DNA of 64,000 nt from Nepenthes gracilis (GCA_033239525.1 BSYO01000030.1:3262850-3326849); one strand, 5' to 3'. Shown: positions 11,900 to 63,623, counted from the stretch's first letter. The notes: generated by a model not told the origin, from the letters alone. Translations and numbers: made by a program.

Positions 11900-13000
11900 G
11901 ATATTGATAGATTGTTCAACACTAATTTGATCTTAATGGGTGTTGTGTATAATAAATAACCTATCATATGAAGTGAAAGGTTGAGAATCTAAATGATCAT
12001 TATCAAAAATGATATTTTTGGATCATTTACTCCCTCTCATTAAATTATTCTCAATAAATTTTATATTTCTGAATTTCACAATTCTAGTGCTATGAGATGG
12101 ATAATAAAATTTATACTCATTGGACCGTTCAGTATATCCAATAGAATACACATTAATGATCTTTGGATCTAATTTCTTTTCATGTGGATTATAAACTCTT
12201 ACTTCAGATGGGCATCCCCAAACGGGTACATATTATAAACTCGATTTTTAACATTTTCATAACTTAAAAGGAGTTTTTGAAATAGCTTTCATTGGAACTC
12301 GATTTAATATATACACTACTGTTTTAAGAGATTTAGTCCACAAGAATTTCAAAAGATTGAAATTACTAAGTGTATTCCACACCATATCTAATAACGTTCG
12401 ATTCCTTCTTTCTACTACACTATTTTGATTCGAAGAACCAGGTATAATATATTGGGTAATAATCCTGTATTCTTGAAGAAACTTTACAAATAGACCAGGT
12501 ATTTATCCATCTTTAGTATATCCACAATAATATTCTTCACTTCTATCTGATCTCACTATTTTAATTTATTTTTTATATTATTTTTTACTTCTATTTTAAA
12601 TAATTGACAAGTATCTAATATTTTATTTTTATTATAAAACAAGTAGAAATACATATATCATGAATAATCATCTATAAATGTGATAAAATATTTTAGACCA
12701 CATGAATCAATATTTGAATTATAAATATCCGTATGTATGATTTTAATATGTTCGAACTTCTCTTGACATTTTTCATAGTCTTATTGGTCTACTTTTTTTA
12801 AAACAATCTACACAAATTTAAAATTAGTAAAATTTAGAGTACTAAGTACTCTATCATTTATTAATTTTTTAATTCTTTCAATGGATATATAATCTAATAT
12901 CTTATACTACAATATAGAGAACATTCATTCATAATATATTGCTTAATATCAGTATTAACATGCATAATATTATAAGATGTATTGTTTTATGAATTTAAAT
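11900..13000 (-). pseudogene. Copia integrase region, heavily decayed
   Basis: Placed by its position between protease and RT. Only scattered integrase-like phrases can be read in changing frames, so the call rests on element order rather than a clean motif. Confidence 0.5.
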
Positions 13001-13239
13001 AATAAAGACATCTGACAATATATCATTTCTAATAATATTAGATTTATAATATAAATTAAAAATGTGTTTAAAAATATAATGAAATATCCAAAATTTATAA
13101 GTTTCAAAACTGATTTCAAATTTCTTAAAAAATTGAAATATAAAAGCCTTTTTTAAACACAAAAATAAATCAATTAAAAATTAAACTACATCTTCCGTTT
13201 ATTTTTACATGTGAACGCATCTTATTTTCGGAGAAGATA

Positions 13240-13360
13240 TTTTGTTTACTACCTATTGGCTTCTTTAGACTTTTACAAACATTGTAAGAAATTTAAAATG
13301 TAGATTATAGAACCAGAATTAATCCACCATGTGTTATGAGAAATATTAACAATATTAGAT
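13240..13360 (-). pseudogene. Copia protease active-site remnant
   Basis: The minus strand reads 'WWINSGSIIYI', the counterpart of the copia W.(V/I)DSG(A/S)..H(I/V) active-site block with the catalytic Asp replaced by Asn. Stops follow shortly. Confidence 0.65.
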
Positions 13361-13868
13361 TTATAATATACAAAAAAGGATGGAGTACCTTTTTTCTCAA
13401 GCCAATTTCAATATTTGACACAATTCTTCTTGATGTGTCACTTTTTTTTTTTTACAGAAGAAATATTTAGATTCTTTCTTAATATTAGATTGAGGAAAAT
13501 ATTTTATCTTTTTCATTCTTCTTAGTTTGAGCTTTATTCTTTTCTTTTTAATTATAAACGTACTTTCACTTTTCTTTTATCATAAACCTTCATTCCTCTT
13601 AAATACACATGATCATAAGTTTATTAATTGATAATTTATCATTATATGTGTTATAAGAAATTTTGAATGACCCATATTATAGTAAAAGTGTATTCAAAAT
13701 ATAATACAAAAGGAAGGATTTAGACATATCGACATTAAGATTATTTAGTTGATTCGCTATATCCTTCATTTGTATAATGTGTTTACGTACACCCTTAATA
13801 CTAGTGAGCCTTAAAGATAAAAATTTGATAATGAGGGTGTTGACAAGTATTTTATCTAAAATTTTAAA

Positions 13869-14075
13869 TTATTCATCAATAACCTCTAACAAATCCTGCA
13901 TATTATTATACTGATCGATAGAATCACAAATACCAACAGAAATTTTATTGTTTATGAATATCAAATTGAGACGATTAGATCGCTCACATCGTTCATAAAG
14001 AGTTACATCAACCGGAATGTTGGTTTCAGTAAGAGCGGGTGTTTCGTCTTTTATTATAGTATAATCGATGTCCAT
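13869..14075 (-). pseudogene. Copia gag N-terminal remnant
   Basis: Starts 'MDIDYTIIKDETPALTET' and continues 'VTLYERCERSNRLNLIFI', typical of the start of a copia gag (UBN2-like). The + strand sequence from 63624 encodes the same start (MDINYAIWKD..), identifying both as one family. Confidence 0.8.
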
Positions 14076-15285
14076 CCATCTTAAATGAAAAAAATTCTCT
14101 CATTCTAAATTTTATAATTATCACTTTTTAGTTTAAAAATTTTATATCTAATATCAGAAAGATTAATAAATTATACAATTGTATAAAAATAAATTACATG
14201 CTTAACAAATTATATATGATGCTAACAAATAAATACACAATATGTTTTACAAATATGAAGCATATATTATGAATTAATTGATATAAAAATTGTCTGTATG
14301 CTAAATTTTTAATTTAAATAGATTCATCATAAACTTTATGATAAAACTATCAAATTATATTCCAATTCTTAATCCCAATGGATAAATTAAGAAAAATAAT
14401 TAACTTTTATCATAATTAATCATTTAATATAATAAAATTTTTTGTAGGATGAATTTTATTATATCAAAAATAATTAGTCACAATTAATATCCTTAAACCA
14501 TATGTGATAATAAAATATAATTTTATTAATTAAGAACGTTATGGTTAATCCCTAATTAATTAAATTATATTAATCACTAAACATTATATACACATATATA
14601 TAATTATATTTTTAAATATTATATAATAAACTTTATATATAATAATAAATATAATTATATATATATACATAATTATATATATGTATTATAAAAATTAATA
14701 ATATGCAATTATAGTATAAAGGGAATAAAACCCTTATATTATTAACAAACGAGCGCGCGACAACCCAGTGGCGTAGCCTGCCCTGTGAAGTCTTGGGTTT
14801 GAGACTTGACGCTTGCAACTCGTCAAAAAAAGTGATTTTATCAGATTGGGCCCAAAGTCTTGACTCACACACAAATATTGACGAAATGGGGGTATAGTTT
14901 CATCTTGGCCTAGGCCACGTGCGCATGTGGACGCGCGAAAGTAGGCCAACGACAAAGCCAGCCCAATTTTCTGTTTTTTTTAAATTTATTGTAACGATAT
15001 TGTAGCAAACAACATTGTATAAGGTCATTTTCAACTTCTAGTGAGTTCGCCTGAACCTGATTTTACCTGATTTTTGACTCGATAAAAATTTTACTATTTT
15101 TATACCAAAATTAATGTAAAATATATAAAAATATTAGAAAATTAAATTTCTTAATTATTTTCGATATTAGTTTTTATCAAATCTTAATAAAAATTGAAAC
15201 TTTAAAAATTTTAAAAATAAAAAAAAAGAGAAAAAATAGATAACAGATTCAAGGCAGAGGTTCAACGTCTCTAATACGAAATATT

Positions 15286-15633
15286 TGATAAATTAACCGG
15301 TTTAAACGTGTCATATAAATACTGAATGTGGAATAAAATTAAGGATTGACTAACCTCTCGCCATTACATATGCTGTTCTATTTTCTTCTTGTGAAATCTT
15401 ACCACTTATGGTTTGAATCTTCTAAACCTTCAATTCCTTTAACGATTGTGTATCATCAGAGAATTAAACTTATAGGCAAAATCAAATGACCTACTCTATT
15501 TATTAAGATAATTTTATCATTTATCTTGTGGGAGATTAACATGGAGAGTTAATATAAAACGGTTATCAAACGTGGACCATCAATACTAATTGTTTAATTT
15601 TTTTTAAAAAAAAATTAATTAGTCAATATCACA
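15286..15633 (-). repeat. Copia 5' LTR, nearest TE to PAP15
   Basis: Direct-repeat partner of 9547-9831. On the minus strand it starts TGTGATATTG at 15633 and ends TTATCA. Just inside, about 15272-15285, is a degenerate 'TTCGTATTAGAG' where the initiator-Met primer site (TGGTATCAGAG) is expected. Its outer edge lies 486 bp upstream of the phosphatase ATG. Confidence 0.7.
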
Positions 15634-16119
15634 ACTTTCTTTACTCTATTAATGTTTTTTTAAGTGTTTGGATTCTACTAATTTACTTAAAAAAATATAT
15701 TTTTTAAATTTAATTTTATTAAAAATGTTATTTAAATTTTATAAATTTGATGAATTTAAATTTAATTTTATAAAAATTATATTTGCATAAAGTGTTGTCC
15801 ATTCATAGATAAATGTTTTTTTATTTAATTTAGATGGTACGTTTAACAGTTTCAGCGGTCAAAGTTGCTGCCAACGGTCTTTGACCAACACGACACAACG
15901 CGAATAAAAACAAAGCATAATTAATTTGTTATATATTTAATTAATTTATATTAACAATTTTAATATAAATATATAAATAATATTTTTCATCATTTAATTA
16001 TATTTTTCCGTATAAATTTCGGCGCACTTATTAGTCATAATTGCCGCACTTCTCTGTCTGTCTCTGTCTCTCCCTGCCGTAGCCGGAAAAAAAAAAAAGG
16101 CAGAGAGGAATCCCTAGAA
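15634..16119 (+). promoter_or_regulatory. PAP15: PAP15 upstream region and 5' UTR
   Basis: This is the whole non-TE space between the copia LTR and the PAP15 ATG. It contains a TATA-like TATAAATA at 15972-15979, about 140 bp before the ATG, and a pyrimidine-rich patch at 16051-16078 typical of plant 5' UTRs. The AT-rich context makes the TATA assignment weak, and no transcript start can be fixed from sequence. Confidence 0.45.
15857..15886. promoter_or_regulatory. Inverted pair of W-box cores
   Basis: GGTCAA at 15857-15862 and TTGACC at 15881-15886 form a convergent pair of W-box cores (TTGAC(C/T)) 18 bp apart, 234-263 bp before the ATG. WRKY factors bind such sites in general; use here is inferred. 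Confidence 0.4.
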
Positions 16120-55620
<39,501 letters not shown>

Positions 55621-55691
55621 ATTAGATATGAGTCCTTCTACAAGTACAATGATCATGTTGTAATTTTTATTCAACACTTTTCATCAATAGA

Positions 55692-55697
55692 AATAAA
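55692..55697 (+). terminator. PAP15 poly(A) signal candidate
   Basis: AATAAA 72 bp after the stop codon, in a T-rich setting preceded by 'gtaatttttatt'. Position and context fit a plant near-upstream element. Confidence 0.6.
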
Positions 55698-55699
55698 CA

Positions 55700-57410
55700 T
55701 TTTTTAAAACAAAAAAAAAGAAAAAAATGAGAAAAAAAGGGGGAGGGGGCCACCATCTCTACCACCTATATACCCAAAGATAGATCATAAATTGGTTATA
55801 AAATAGTTGTATGAGTATTATTTTTTGATTTCTTATTATTCAACTCTGGTTCCGTGATTTCTTATTATTTTTTTGATTAGTAGCAAATGGACAATGTTGG
55901 GATTGAGTGACAGAAAATGAACGATGTAGATTTATTTTGAGTTTTGATAGCTTCATTTAATCTCCATCATTCATTCCTTATTATTCAATCCTAGCACTAG
56001 AGATGGCAGTGGGGCTTAGCTAGCGAGAAGATCATAACAAGTCTTGATTGGGGATACTGCATCGTGAGATGTAGGATAAGTTAAATATATACAGTTTTAT
56101 TCTCATTTTATAGTACTTTTGGGTTTAAAAACATGACCCAAAAATCATAGTAAAGTAGCTTTGTTGCTACATCCAAGTTCACCCTCGGTGAAATATCAAC
56201 AGTAGTGTATGTGCTTGCACTCGCCCTTTCTCCCCTCCTCTTTTAATGAATTGTCTAGAAATAGGATTTTGTTGTGATCATTTTAAATATTAGATTAGCT
56301 ACTCTTTTTATTGTCGAGAAATAGTGATGATTTTATTATGATAATTTAAACGGGTGGAGTTATGACAATATATTGAGATCTGATGGACACATTTAATAAT
56401 TCTAATCTTTAAAATCATCTTGATGAAATTTTCATGTTGAACATAGAGGAGACCTCTTAAAGGGGTGGACTTTAACTGCTCCCCAAAAAATGAAGAGTTG
56501 GCATTTCTATTATGGTGTGTAAATCATAAAAGCATAGACTTATGGCCACCATTGAATAGAAAGAAGCTGAGAATCCGGGGAGATTTGATCTCAAGATTCA
56601 TGAGAAAAAAAATGTGGGCTTGGTGTTATTATTATTTCATGATGGGGTCCCATATATTAGGGTCTAGTCCGGAACATTGACCGGCCGGTTTGCACTGACA
56701 CCAGGCCCCCATATTCAAGATGTAGATAGCAGAGAGTCAGGCTGTCGGGATAGGATGATCGGCCTCCTAAAAAGTCCGGAGTCGGTTTCCCCCGTATTCG
56801 AAAAAGCCGAAGCAGTTTGGATGAGCTTGACCATCCGTAGGAAGTGCTGATCTCTTACATTAGACGTGATTGGGTTACACAATCGATGGACTGACTAGAT
56901 AATGTCAGGACTAGAGAAGAAATGGCACAGTCGTGCATGGCACCGAAAAGGATTTCAATACCTCTACTTTATTGAGTGGATGATTGATTTAATATTTTTT
57001 AATTATAATTATTTAATTAATATTAAATATTGATGTTATATTTTTTTTAGAAAAATTCTTTTTAAAAAATAATATAATATAATTATTTAATTAATGTTAT
57101 TATTTAGAAAAATTAAATCTACTTTTTTTTTTAAGGACGGATTCTCCAATTATAATAAAAAGGTAGTAAAGCTGCAGGCATGGCAAGTTGAAATCATATT
57201 AAAAGCTCAAAAAATACGTTGAGACCGTTTCGGCGACTCGTGTGCTAATCTCTCATCGTACGACAAGCAGTCAGCTGTGCTTGGATGAACGTCGAATAAT
57301 TTGGTCCGTCACATAATTAGTGATTTACAATACCATAATTAGACCTTTTTAATTATTACCCTAAATTTTTTCTTAGCCATAAAATCAATACACATAAGCT
57401 TGTAGTTAAC
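55700..57410. other. Intergenic, nothing recognised
   Basis: Mixed AT-rich DNA with A-runs (55711-55740). The frame at 56465-56680 has no family resemblance. No TE signature identified. Confidence 0.5.
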
Positions 57411-57415
57411 ATAAT

Positions 57416-58383
57416 TGATGCGTTCTGGATTTAAGTGTTGAGCAAATTTCGATTAAGTCGTTCGTCTGAGTTTGTCTTCATTCACCGAGCCTGGATCATA
57501 CACACTGTAATTATGAATAAGAGGTCAGGTGATGGTGGGAGGTTGTCTCACTGAAAACACTCCGACACTCAAATCATTAAACAACCTTTGATTTAAAACG
57601 GTGAAAGTAAAAGATACAAGGAGAATGCTGAGAGTGTTTGTGATGGAAGAGCGCTCTCGTTGAGAGAGGTTTTGGTGGCTCGTGAGAAACGTTAGCTCTA
57701 AACACTGTGTTCGTTGGGAACATAATGATAAAGAGAGAGAGAGCGTTTGTATTTCGAAAGCGTGTAAGCTTTGCAATGGAAAGCTATTGCGGGCAATCGA
57801 GAGTGTTTTTTAGGCCAATGAGAGCATGCCTTAGAGTGAGAAATCCATAGTTTTTTATAATCACTGTGTTGGGCGGCTTTCCTTATACAGAAAGGCTTGA
57901 TCCTGGCATTTTGTTGGGCTCGTTGCCTTTTCCGACATAGAGCTTTTATGGTAGTAATGATTGTTGCCTTGATTGCTTTCCTTCTGCGTTCTATAACTGT
58001 TAGGATTTTTTGCAGATAAGAGGATTCTTGGCGCTTTCCTTCAGGGATGGGTGTTAAATCTGTTAATGGCTATTATAATTGAGATTTTCTTCTGTGGAGA
58101 GCGCTAAATCAAGGGAGATAACTGTTGCTTATTGATGATAGACATGTGGGCCAAACTGAGCCTCGGTCACGTGAGACCTGATTTTTAACTAGTCACGCTT
58201 TCGGTCAATGGAAGCGTTGACCAGTTCAAGAGTAAGTTGTTCATTTGTTCTTGAGTTTCTTCTAGCTCACTTAGCCTTTTCGTCTGATCAACGGTGGACA
58301 TTGACCGTCCAGACGCAAATGGGCCGTTGTGGTTCTGGCCCGTCCTTTCTTTTTGGGCCAACCTATTATTGGCATACCCATCA
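57416..58383 (-). mobile_element. Solo LTR with target-site duplication
   Basis: 968 bp with inverted termini TGATG..CATCA, flanked by ATAAT (57411-57415 and 58384-58388). It contains 'aaaacactccgacactcaaatc' (57555-57575), a phrase common in plant gypsy LTRs. The start on the minus strand, TGATGGGTATGCC, resembles TGATGGGTAGTAA of the intron-2 terminal repeat, which suggests minus orientation. No internal region is present. Confidence 0.75.
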
Positions 58384-58664
58384 ATAATGTCATTTAAAAA
58401 TATTTTTAAAACATTTAAATAATGTTTCTAAATTATTTTTACAAATTCTATAAGAAATAATCACTGTTATTTATATACTCAGTTGTATATTTAATTGTAT
58501 TAAAATTATTATTTTTATTGTAAAGAGAGCAAATAAAAAGAGTAAAAGTTGGAATAGTATAAAATTTATATTTCGTTTTAACAATTTTTATCTAATTGAA
58601 TGTACAGAGGAAAATATAGAGCTCAGGGGCGCTATGTCGCATTGATTGTGGCATAGGCTGTTCG

Positions 58665-59136
58665 TGTAACGTCTTCGGCGCACCCGCATGTAAATATTAT
58701 GCTTTTTTAACATATAGAACTTGGCGGCCGTAACCTTTGGTCCTTACGGTTTTATTCTGAACCGTTAAGTTCACTAAAATCTACACGCCCTTATAATGAT
58801 GCCTTGTTCCCATCCCCAATCCAACGCAGGGTGATACTACTGATCCACCCCCTAATTAGGCGTCCCCCACTAGCACGCCGGATCGGATCCCTTTTCGACA
58901 CCATTTGTAACGTTTCCGCGCGCCCACACGTAGATATTAAAATCTGTTAGGAGAACTTTTTCCCTCAATTGGTCGAGGCATTTCGAGAACTTCACGGCGT
59001 CGGCCCAAACCTACGTCCTCACACCTATTTCGGTAATAAGTCCACCGCCCTTAAAACGCGTCTACAAATGAGGAGGTGTCCACGCCCTTATAAGGACGCT
59101 TCGTTCCCCTCCCCCAATTCAATGTAGGACACTATA
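58665..59136 (-). mobile_element. TRIM-like element with target-site duplication
   Basis: 472 bp flanked by GTTCG (58660-58664 and 59137-59141). On the minus strand: a 231-bp LTR (59136-58906), a primer-site-like TGGTGTCGAAAAG (58903-58891), a short internal segment with 'ggatccgatccggcgtgc' and 'gggggacgcc', a purine run, then a second LTR of about 180 bp ending at 58665 with GACGTTACA. The order and internal sequence match the copy at 26546-27020. It has no coding capacity. Confidence 0.85.
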
Positions 59137-59141
59137 GTTCG

Positions 59142-59805
59142 GGTGAAATTGAATGACCGAGCATTTTTTTTCTTTTTAATTTATAAATGAAAAAAAAAAA
59201 TTACGTAGTCTTTAGTCGTTAAATTTTATCTGAACAGTCAAGGTTATGCGGCACACGCCTTGTGCCACACTGACACATAGCAAGGCCATATTAAGAAATT
59301 AATTAGTGCTTGTGCCAAAATGACCAATATCTCCTTTGCTATAATTATATTTTAAAATTTCCATATAGGAAAAAAAAATCTCTTATTACTAATTTTTTCC
59401 CCTCAATTTCGCACATTTAAGATTTTCCATTTTCAACGTTTACTAATTTTCGGTAACCGTTGTTGTAAGATGCTTCCTTAAAAAGAATGAGATTCAATAT
59501 ATTTTTTTCTTAAAAAAAATTCTAATTTTAGTAATTACATGCTAAATTTTATTTTTTTAAAAAAGTCATATCAATCATATACCTAAATTTTTATTTCATT
59601 TTTTAATATTTAATTTTATTAATCAAATTATATTTTTAGCTTAGGTAATTGAACAGTGAACACTCTCAAAAAAAGCGCATGCATTATTTAGAAATAATTT
59701 TTTTTTTTATTTTCCAAATATACGAAGAGATCTTTTATAATAAAATTAACATTGATTTTGATTTATTTCCTTTTATTAAGATATTTTTGAGTAGGAGCCC
59801 ACCAA
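59142..59805. other. AT-rich DNA upstream of the GASA gene
   Basis: AT-rich, with homopolymer runs and no recognisable element. Presumably contains the gene's promoter, but no motif stands out. Confidence 0.5.
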
Positions 59806-59816
59806 TATATATATAA
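59806..59816 (+). promoter_or_regulatory. TATA box of the GASA gene
   Basis: TATATATATAA, 36-46 bp before the ATG at 59852, followed by a short A-rich leader. This implies a 5' UTR of roughly 10-15 bases, so the true start site might be served by another element. Confidence 0.5.
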
Positions 59817-59851
59817 GACACAATATTGCATAAAATTCATATAATAAAATA

Positions 59852-60743
59852 ATGTCTCATTCCTCTTGGATTCAATATGCTTTGCTCCTCATCCTTCTCC
59901 TCTCCTTCGTTACTGTTGAAGTCTCATTTGTAAGTTTCCATACCTCCGCAAAGCAAAATTTTTAGGATAGGGTTTTTAAATTAGCCGTTTAAATTTAAAT
60001 ATTAAATAATATTATATAAATAATTATTTTTATTAAATTTTTTATATATTAGATTTAATATCTAATATATATTAATATTATAAAAAATTATTAAAATACA
60101 ATTATTGTTAATATTTTTTTATTTTTAAATCACAGCCATTTAATACTATAGTGATTTTAATGAGATTAGGAAGTCTCCATCTCTTTTCCTAATTTAAGTC
60201 GTTAATATTTAAATAAATAATTATAATTTAATTATTTTTTTAAAATATAAAAATGAGTTATTAAATTATACGATTTATTTTAAAATAAATGAAGAAAAAT
60301 AAACTCATCTCTTCAATGGAGTCACCCCCAACCCTAATTTTAGCAGTTCTAACCCGTGTTTGTTGTCTGCAAACAGGCCGGCGGAGAAGGATCGTTAAAG
60401 AGAGCACGTAATTTTCTTCTCTCCGATCTCTCTATTGAGCTCTGTGATCTCGAAATCGAAGATTTTTATAAATTAACTGACACTGATGTTTATTATCTAA
60501 TCTTGACAACTTTGTAAGCTAATCGATGCTGAAGTTCATGATTGTTTTCGTACGCACGCAGAGTGTCCGACCGCATGCGGGTATCGGTGCTCGAAAACTC
60601 ACCACAGGAAGCCATGCTTGTTCTTCTGCAACAAGTGCTGTGAGAAATGCCTCTGCGTGCCGTCTGGTACGTATGGCCACAAAGAAGAGTGCTCGTGTTA
60701 TAATAATTGGAAGACGAAGGAAGGCAAGCCAAAGTGCCCTTGA
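59852..60743 (+). CDS. GASA/snakin cysteine-rich secreted peptide, 3 exons
   Basis: Member of the gibberellic acid-stimulated (GASA/snakin) family: small secreted or cell-wall peptides linked to hormone response, growth and, for some members, antimicrobial defence. Exons 59852-59929, 60377-60407 and 60562-60743 join in frame to 96 residues, within the usual 80-120. Residues 1-26 are a hydrophobic signal peptide ('IQYALLLILLLSFVTVEVSF'). A short linker follows, then the C-terminal GASA domain (38-96) with all 12 cysteines at 38, 42, 46, 55, 59, 62, 63, 66, 68, 80, 82 and 95 in the invariant spacing, including 'CNKCCEKCLCVPSGTYG' and 'CYNNWKTK..KPKCP'. Introns (447 and 154 bp) are GT-AG, phases 0 and 1. 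The 79-codon + strand frame at 60526-60765 is a shifted shadow of exon 3. Which GASA subgroup it is, and its regulation, cannot be told from sequence. Confidence 0.95.
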
Positions 60744-60784
60744 GGCTATGTTACTCTTCCTTTAATTTCTCCTTTTATTTTTGA

Positions 60785-60800
60785 AATAAAGTAGAATAAA
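60785..60800 (+). terminator. GASA poly(A) signals
   Basis: Two AATAAA hexamers at 60785-60790 and 60795-60800, 42-57 bp after the stop codon. Confidence 0.7.
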
Positions 60801-61676
60801 TTATGAGGAAAATCAATTCTTGTCCATATTTCCATTTGTGTGTTTATTGTTGGGAATTAGATTTGATAGAGATCGATCCAAAATTTTATAAGATTTGATT
60901 AAGATACATAAATATTATAGATAGATATAATAAAAAATTATGACTACGTGTCGAGCCTGTGATGCGAGGATGTAGCAGAAATTTAACATCGGATTTATAT
61001 GCCCACGGCCTAGTATGGGATGGCGAGCGTGCGGCGAGACGGGGTCAGAGGAGCCATGGTTGAGTCCATGGTGGTTGAATCTGTGGTGCACTGTCAAAGG
61101 AGAGGGTACCGTTTAGGATATAGAAGTATTATGTACGTTCTTTGATATGATGGCTTTCGTCTAATATTAAAAAAATAAATATGATAATTTTTTAAATTTG
61201 TATTGTTAATTTAAAAATAAATAATAATAATTTAATAATTTAATTTTTTAAAATTTTTTAAAATAATTAATTTATAATTATTTATTTAAAATAAATAATC
61301 TAAATTAGAAAATAATTTTCTATATTTCTCCACTAGATTTAAAATATGAAAATTTTAAAATAAAAGTCATTTTAGAATATTTATATAATTAATTTAATTT
61401 TTAGAATAGCGTTAACAGCTAAATATTAATAAATAAATCAATATTCATAATGAAAGAGAAAAGCTAACAATATTTTTGATAATTTTTTTATTTATAAAGA
61501 ATAATAAATTCAGTATTTTATGATATATTAAAAAAATCTAAAAAAATTAAGAGGCAAATAAAGAAAAAGAGAAACCTTAGACATTGTCATCATAAATATA
61601 AATTTCACAAATTGACAAAAATATAATTATTTAATTGAAATTTATGTCGTCAAAAAAAAAAGAGAGAGAAAGATTA
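60801..61676. other. Intergenic, nothing recognised
   Basis: AT-rich, with one GC-richer patch at 60945-61110 that encodes nothing recognisable. Confidence 0.55.
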
Positions 61677-61991
61677 TGTGGCATCTCGAGACTTCCATTA
61701 TTGGTCATACAATTTTTTTTAAAAAAAGATAATAACCAATGGTTATAGCCCATGTTTTCCATGCTAACCACATTACCCAACTTCCCCTACAAGTTTGGTC
61801 CCTAAATTTAATATTCTATTAATATACCATCATTAAGTGATATTAAATCCAATGGATAATTTTACAGGAATTCAAGTAATTGTAATTTTTTAATATTGAG
61901 AGGTTAATTTCAATCCTTAATTCTTAATTTTTATATTCGGTATGCGTGTTATGATTTTTAAATATGAAAGACCGGCTTTATATCTAATATT

Positions 61992-62003
61992 TGGTATCAA
62001 AGA
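61992..62003 (+). other. Initiator-Met primer-binding site
   Basis: TGGTATCAAAGA differs from the usual copia site TGGTATCAGAGC at only two positions and sits just after the LTR end. Its counterpart in the left copy (about 15272-15285) is more decayed. Confidence 0.65.
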
Positions 62004-62659
62004 GATTATAGTCCCGACCTTGAACTGTTCCGTAAACTTTCTCACTTACCCGATTCTTCAAAAATTTTTAAAGTTTGTTTTTTTTATAAAGTTGTAGTGA
62101 AAACTAATGTTGGAGATCATTAGCAAATTGGATTTCTAACAATTTCATAATTTTTTACATCAATTATGGTATAAAAATAGTATAATTTTCATCGGATTAA
62201 AAATCGGGTTAAAAAGAGTATGGCAAACCCACTGAAAGTTGAAAATGATCTATAGTAACAGTAAATAAAAAATATTTTGGGCCTATTTGTACTTTAGCCC
62301 ACTTCGCGCCGCCCTCTCAGTTGCAACCTGGGCCCTAGGAGAAGCCCTTCATGCGCCCGCATTTCAACAACAGGGCCCCTTGCTAATTTGAAGTTCAGCA
62401 TGCGCTCGGCGCAACCCATACTGTGCGGCCCACTTTGAAAAAATCGTAGCATTTAGTGTTGCGAGCATGGATGGCAAGAATCAAACTCGGAGTCGCTAGA
62501 AGCCCTAGCAGCCTCTGTGCTATCTCATGCAATCGATACTTATGAAGTGTCGTTAACTTATTTAATCATTATTTAGCATATTTTTATAATATCCATACAA
62601 ATGTTATATATATTTTATATTTGTTGAATTATATTTAATATATATATATATATATATAA

Positions 62660-63569
62660 TAATATTTAATATAATTTAATTAATTATGAATTAGTAACAG
62701 TATCTTTAATTAATGAAATTATATATTATGATCATATATGGTATAAAGATATTGATTGTAACTAATTATATTTAATATAATAAAATTTATCTTATAGAAA
62801 TTTTTATTATATTAAATTAATTAATTATGATAAAATATCAAATTATTTTTCTTAATTTATCCACAGGGATTAAAATTTTGAATATAATTTGATAGTTTTA
62901 CCATAAAATTTTAACATGATTCTATTTGAATTAAAATTTTAAATCACGGATAATTTTTATATCAATTAATTCATGATGTATATTTTATATTAGTAAACAT
63001 ATTCTATATTTATTATTAATCTCATTTATTGTATGTTAAATATATAATTTTATTTTTTATATAATTATATAATCTATAAATTTTTTCGATACTAAATATA
63101 AAATTTAATTTAATTATATAATTAATATAATTTAATTGAGTATGAATTAGCAACAGTATCATTAATTAATAAAATTATTTATTATGATTATATATGGTAT
63201 AAAAATATTGATTGTAATTAATTATATTTAATATAATAAAATTTATCATATAGAAAATTTTATTATATTAAATTAATTAATTATAATAAAATATTAAAAT
63301 ATTTTTCTTAATTTGTTCATAGGGTTTAAGAATTAGAATATAATTTAATAATTTTATCATAAAAATTTAACATAATCTACTTGAATTAAAATTTTAAACA
63401 ACAGGTAATTTTTATATCAATTAATTCATGATATATATTTTAAATTAGTAAAATATATTCTATATTTATTATTAATCTCATTTATTGTATGTTAAGTATA
63501 TAATTTTATTTTTTATATAATTATACAATCTATAAATCTTTTCAATACTAGATGTAAAATTTTTAAATT
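62660..63569. repeat. Tandem duplication, 456-bp period, in copia leader
   Basis: 'tatgaattagyaacagtatc' at 62685 and 63141, and 'ctcatttattgtatgtta' at 63021 and 63477, are each 456 bp apart, with high similarity between. The left-hand copia copy has this block once, inverted, at about 14170-14600. Confidence 0.85.
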
Positions 63570-63623
63570 AAAAAATAGTTATTATAAAATTTGAAAGGAG
63601 AGAATTCTTTTCATCTAGGGTAG

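Larger units (their letters stand above)
9547..15633 (-). mobile_element. Decayed Ty1/copia retrotransposon
   Basis: A related block of about 290-350 bp occurs in direct orientation at 9547-9831 and 15286-15633, with TG..CA-like ends; these are the LTRs. Between them, from right to left on the minus strand, come a degenerate initiator-Met primer site, a long AT-rich leader, gag, protease, integrase, RT and RNase H, the copia order (integrase before RT). Every coding part is broken. LTR ends are approximate and no target-site duplication could be fixed. A second copy of the family is at 61677-64000 in the opposite orientation. Confidence 0.8.

Noticed and set aside
57525..57776. 83-codon minus-strand frame
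   Set aside because: Lies inside the solo LTR and contains low-complexity serine-leucine runs; no family resemblance.
60526..60765. 79-codon + strand frame over the GASA gene
   Set aside because: Shifted frame of GASA exon 3; the spliced frame contains all 12 cysteines in the family spacing.
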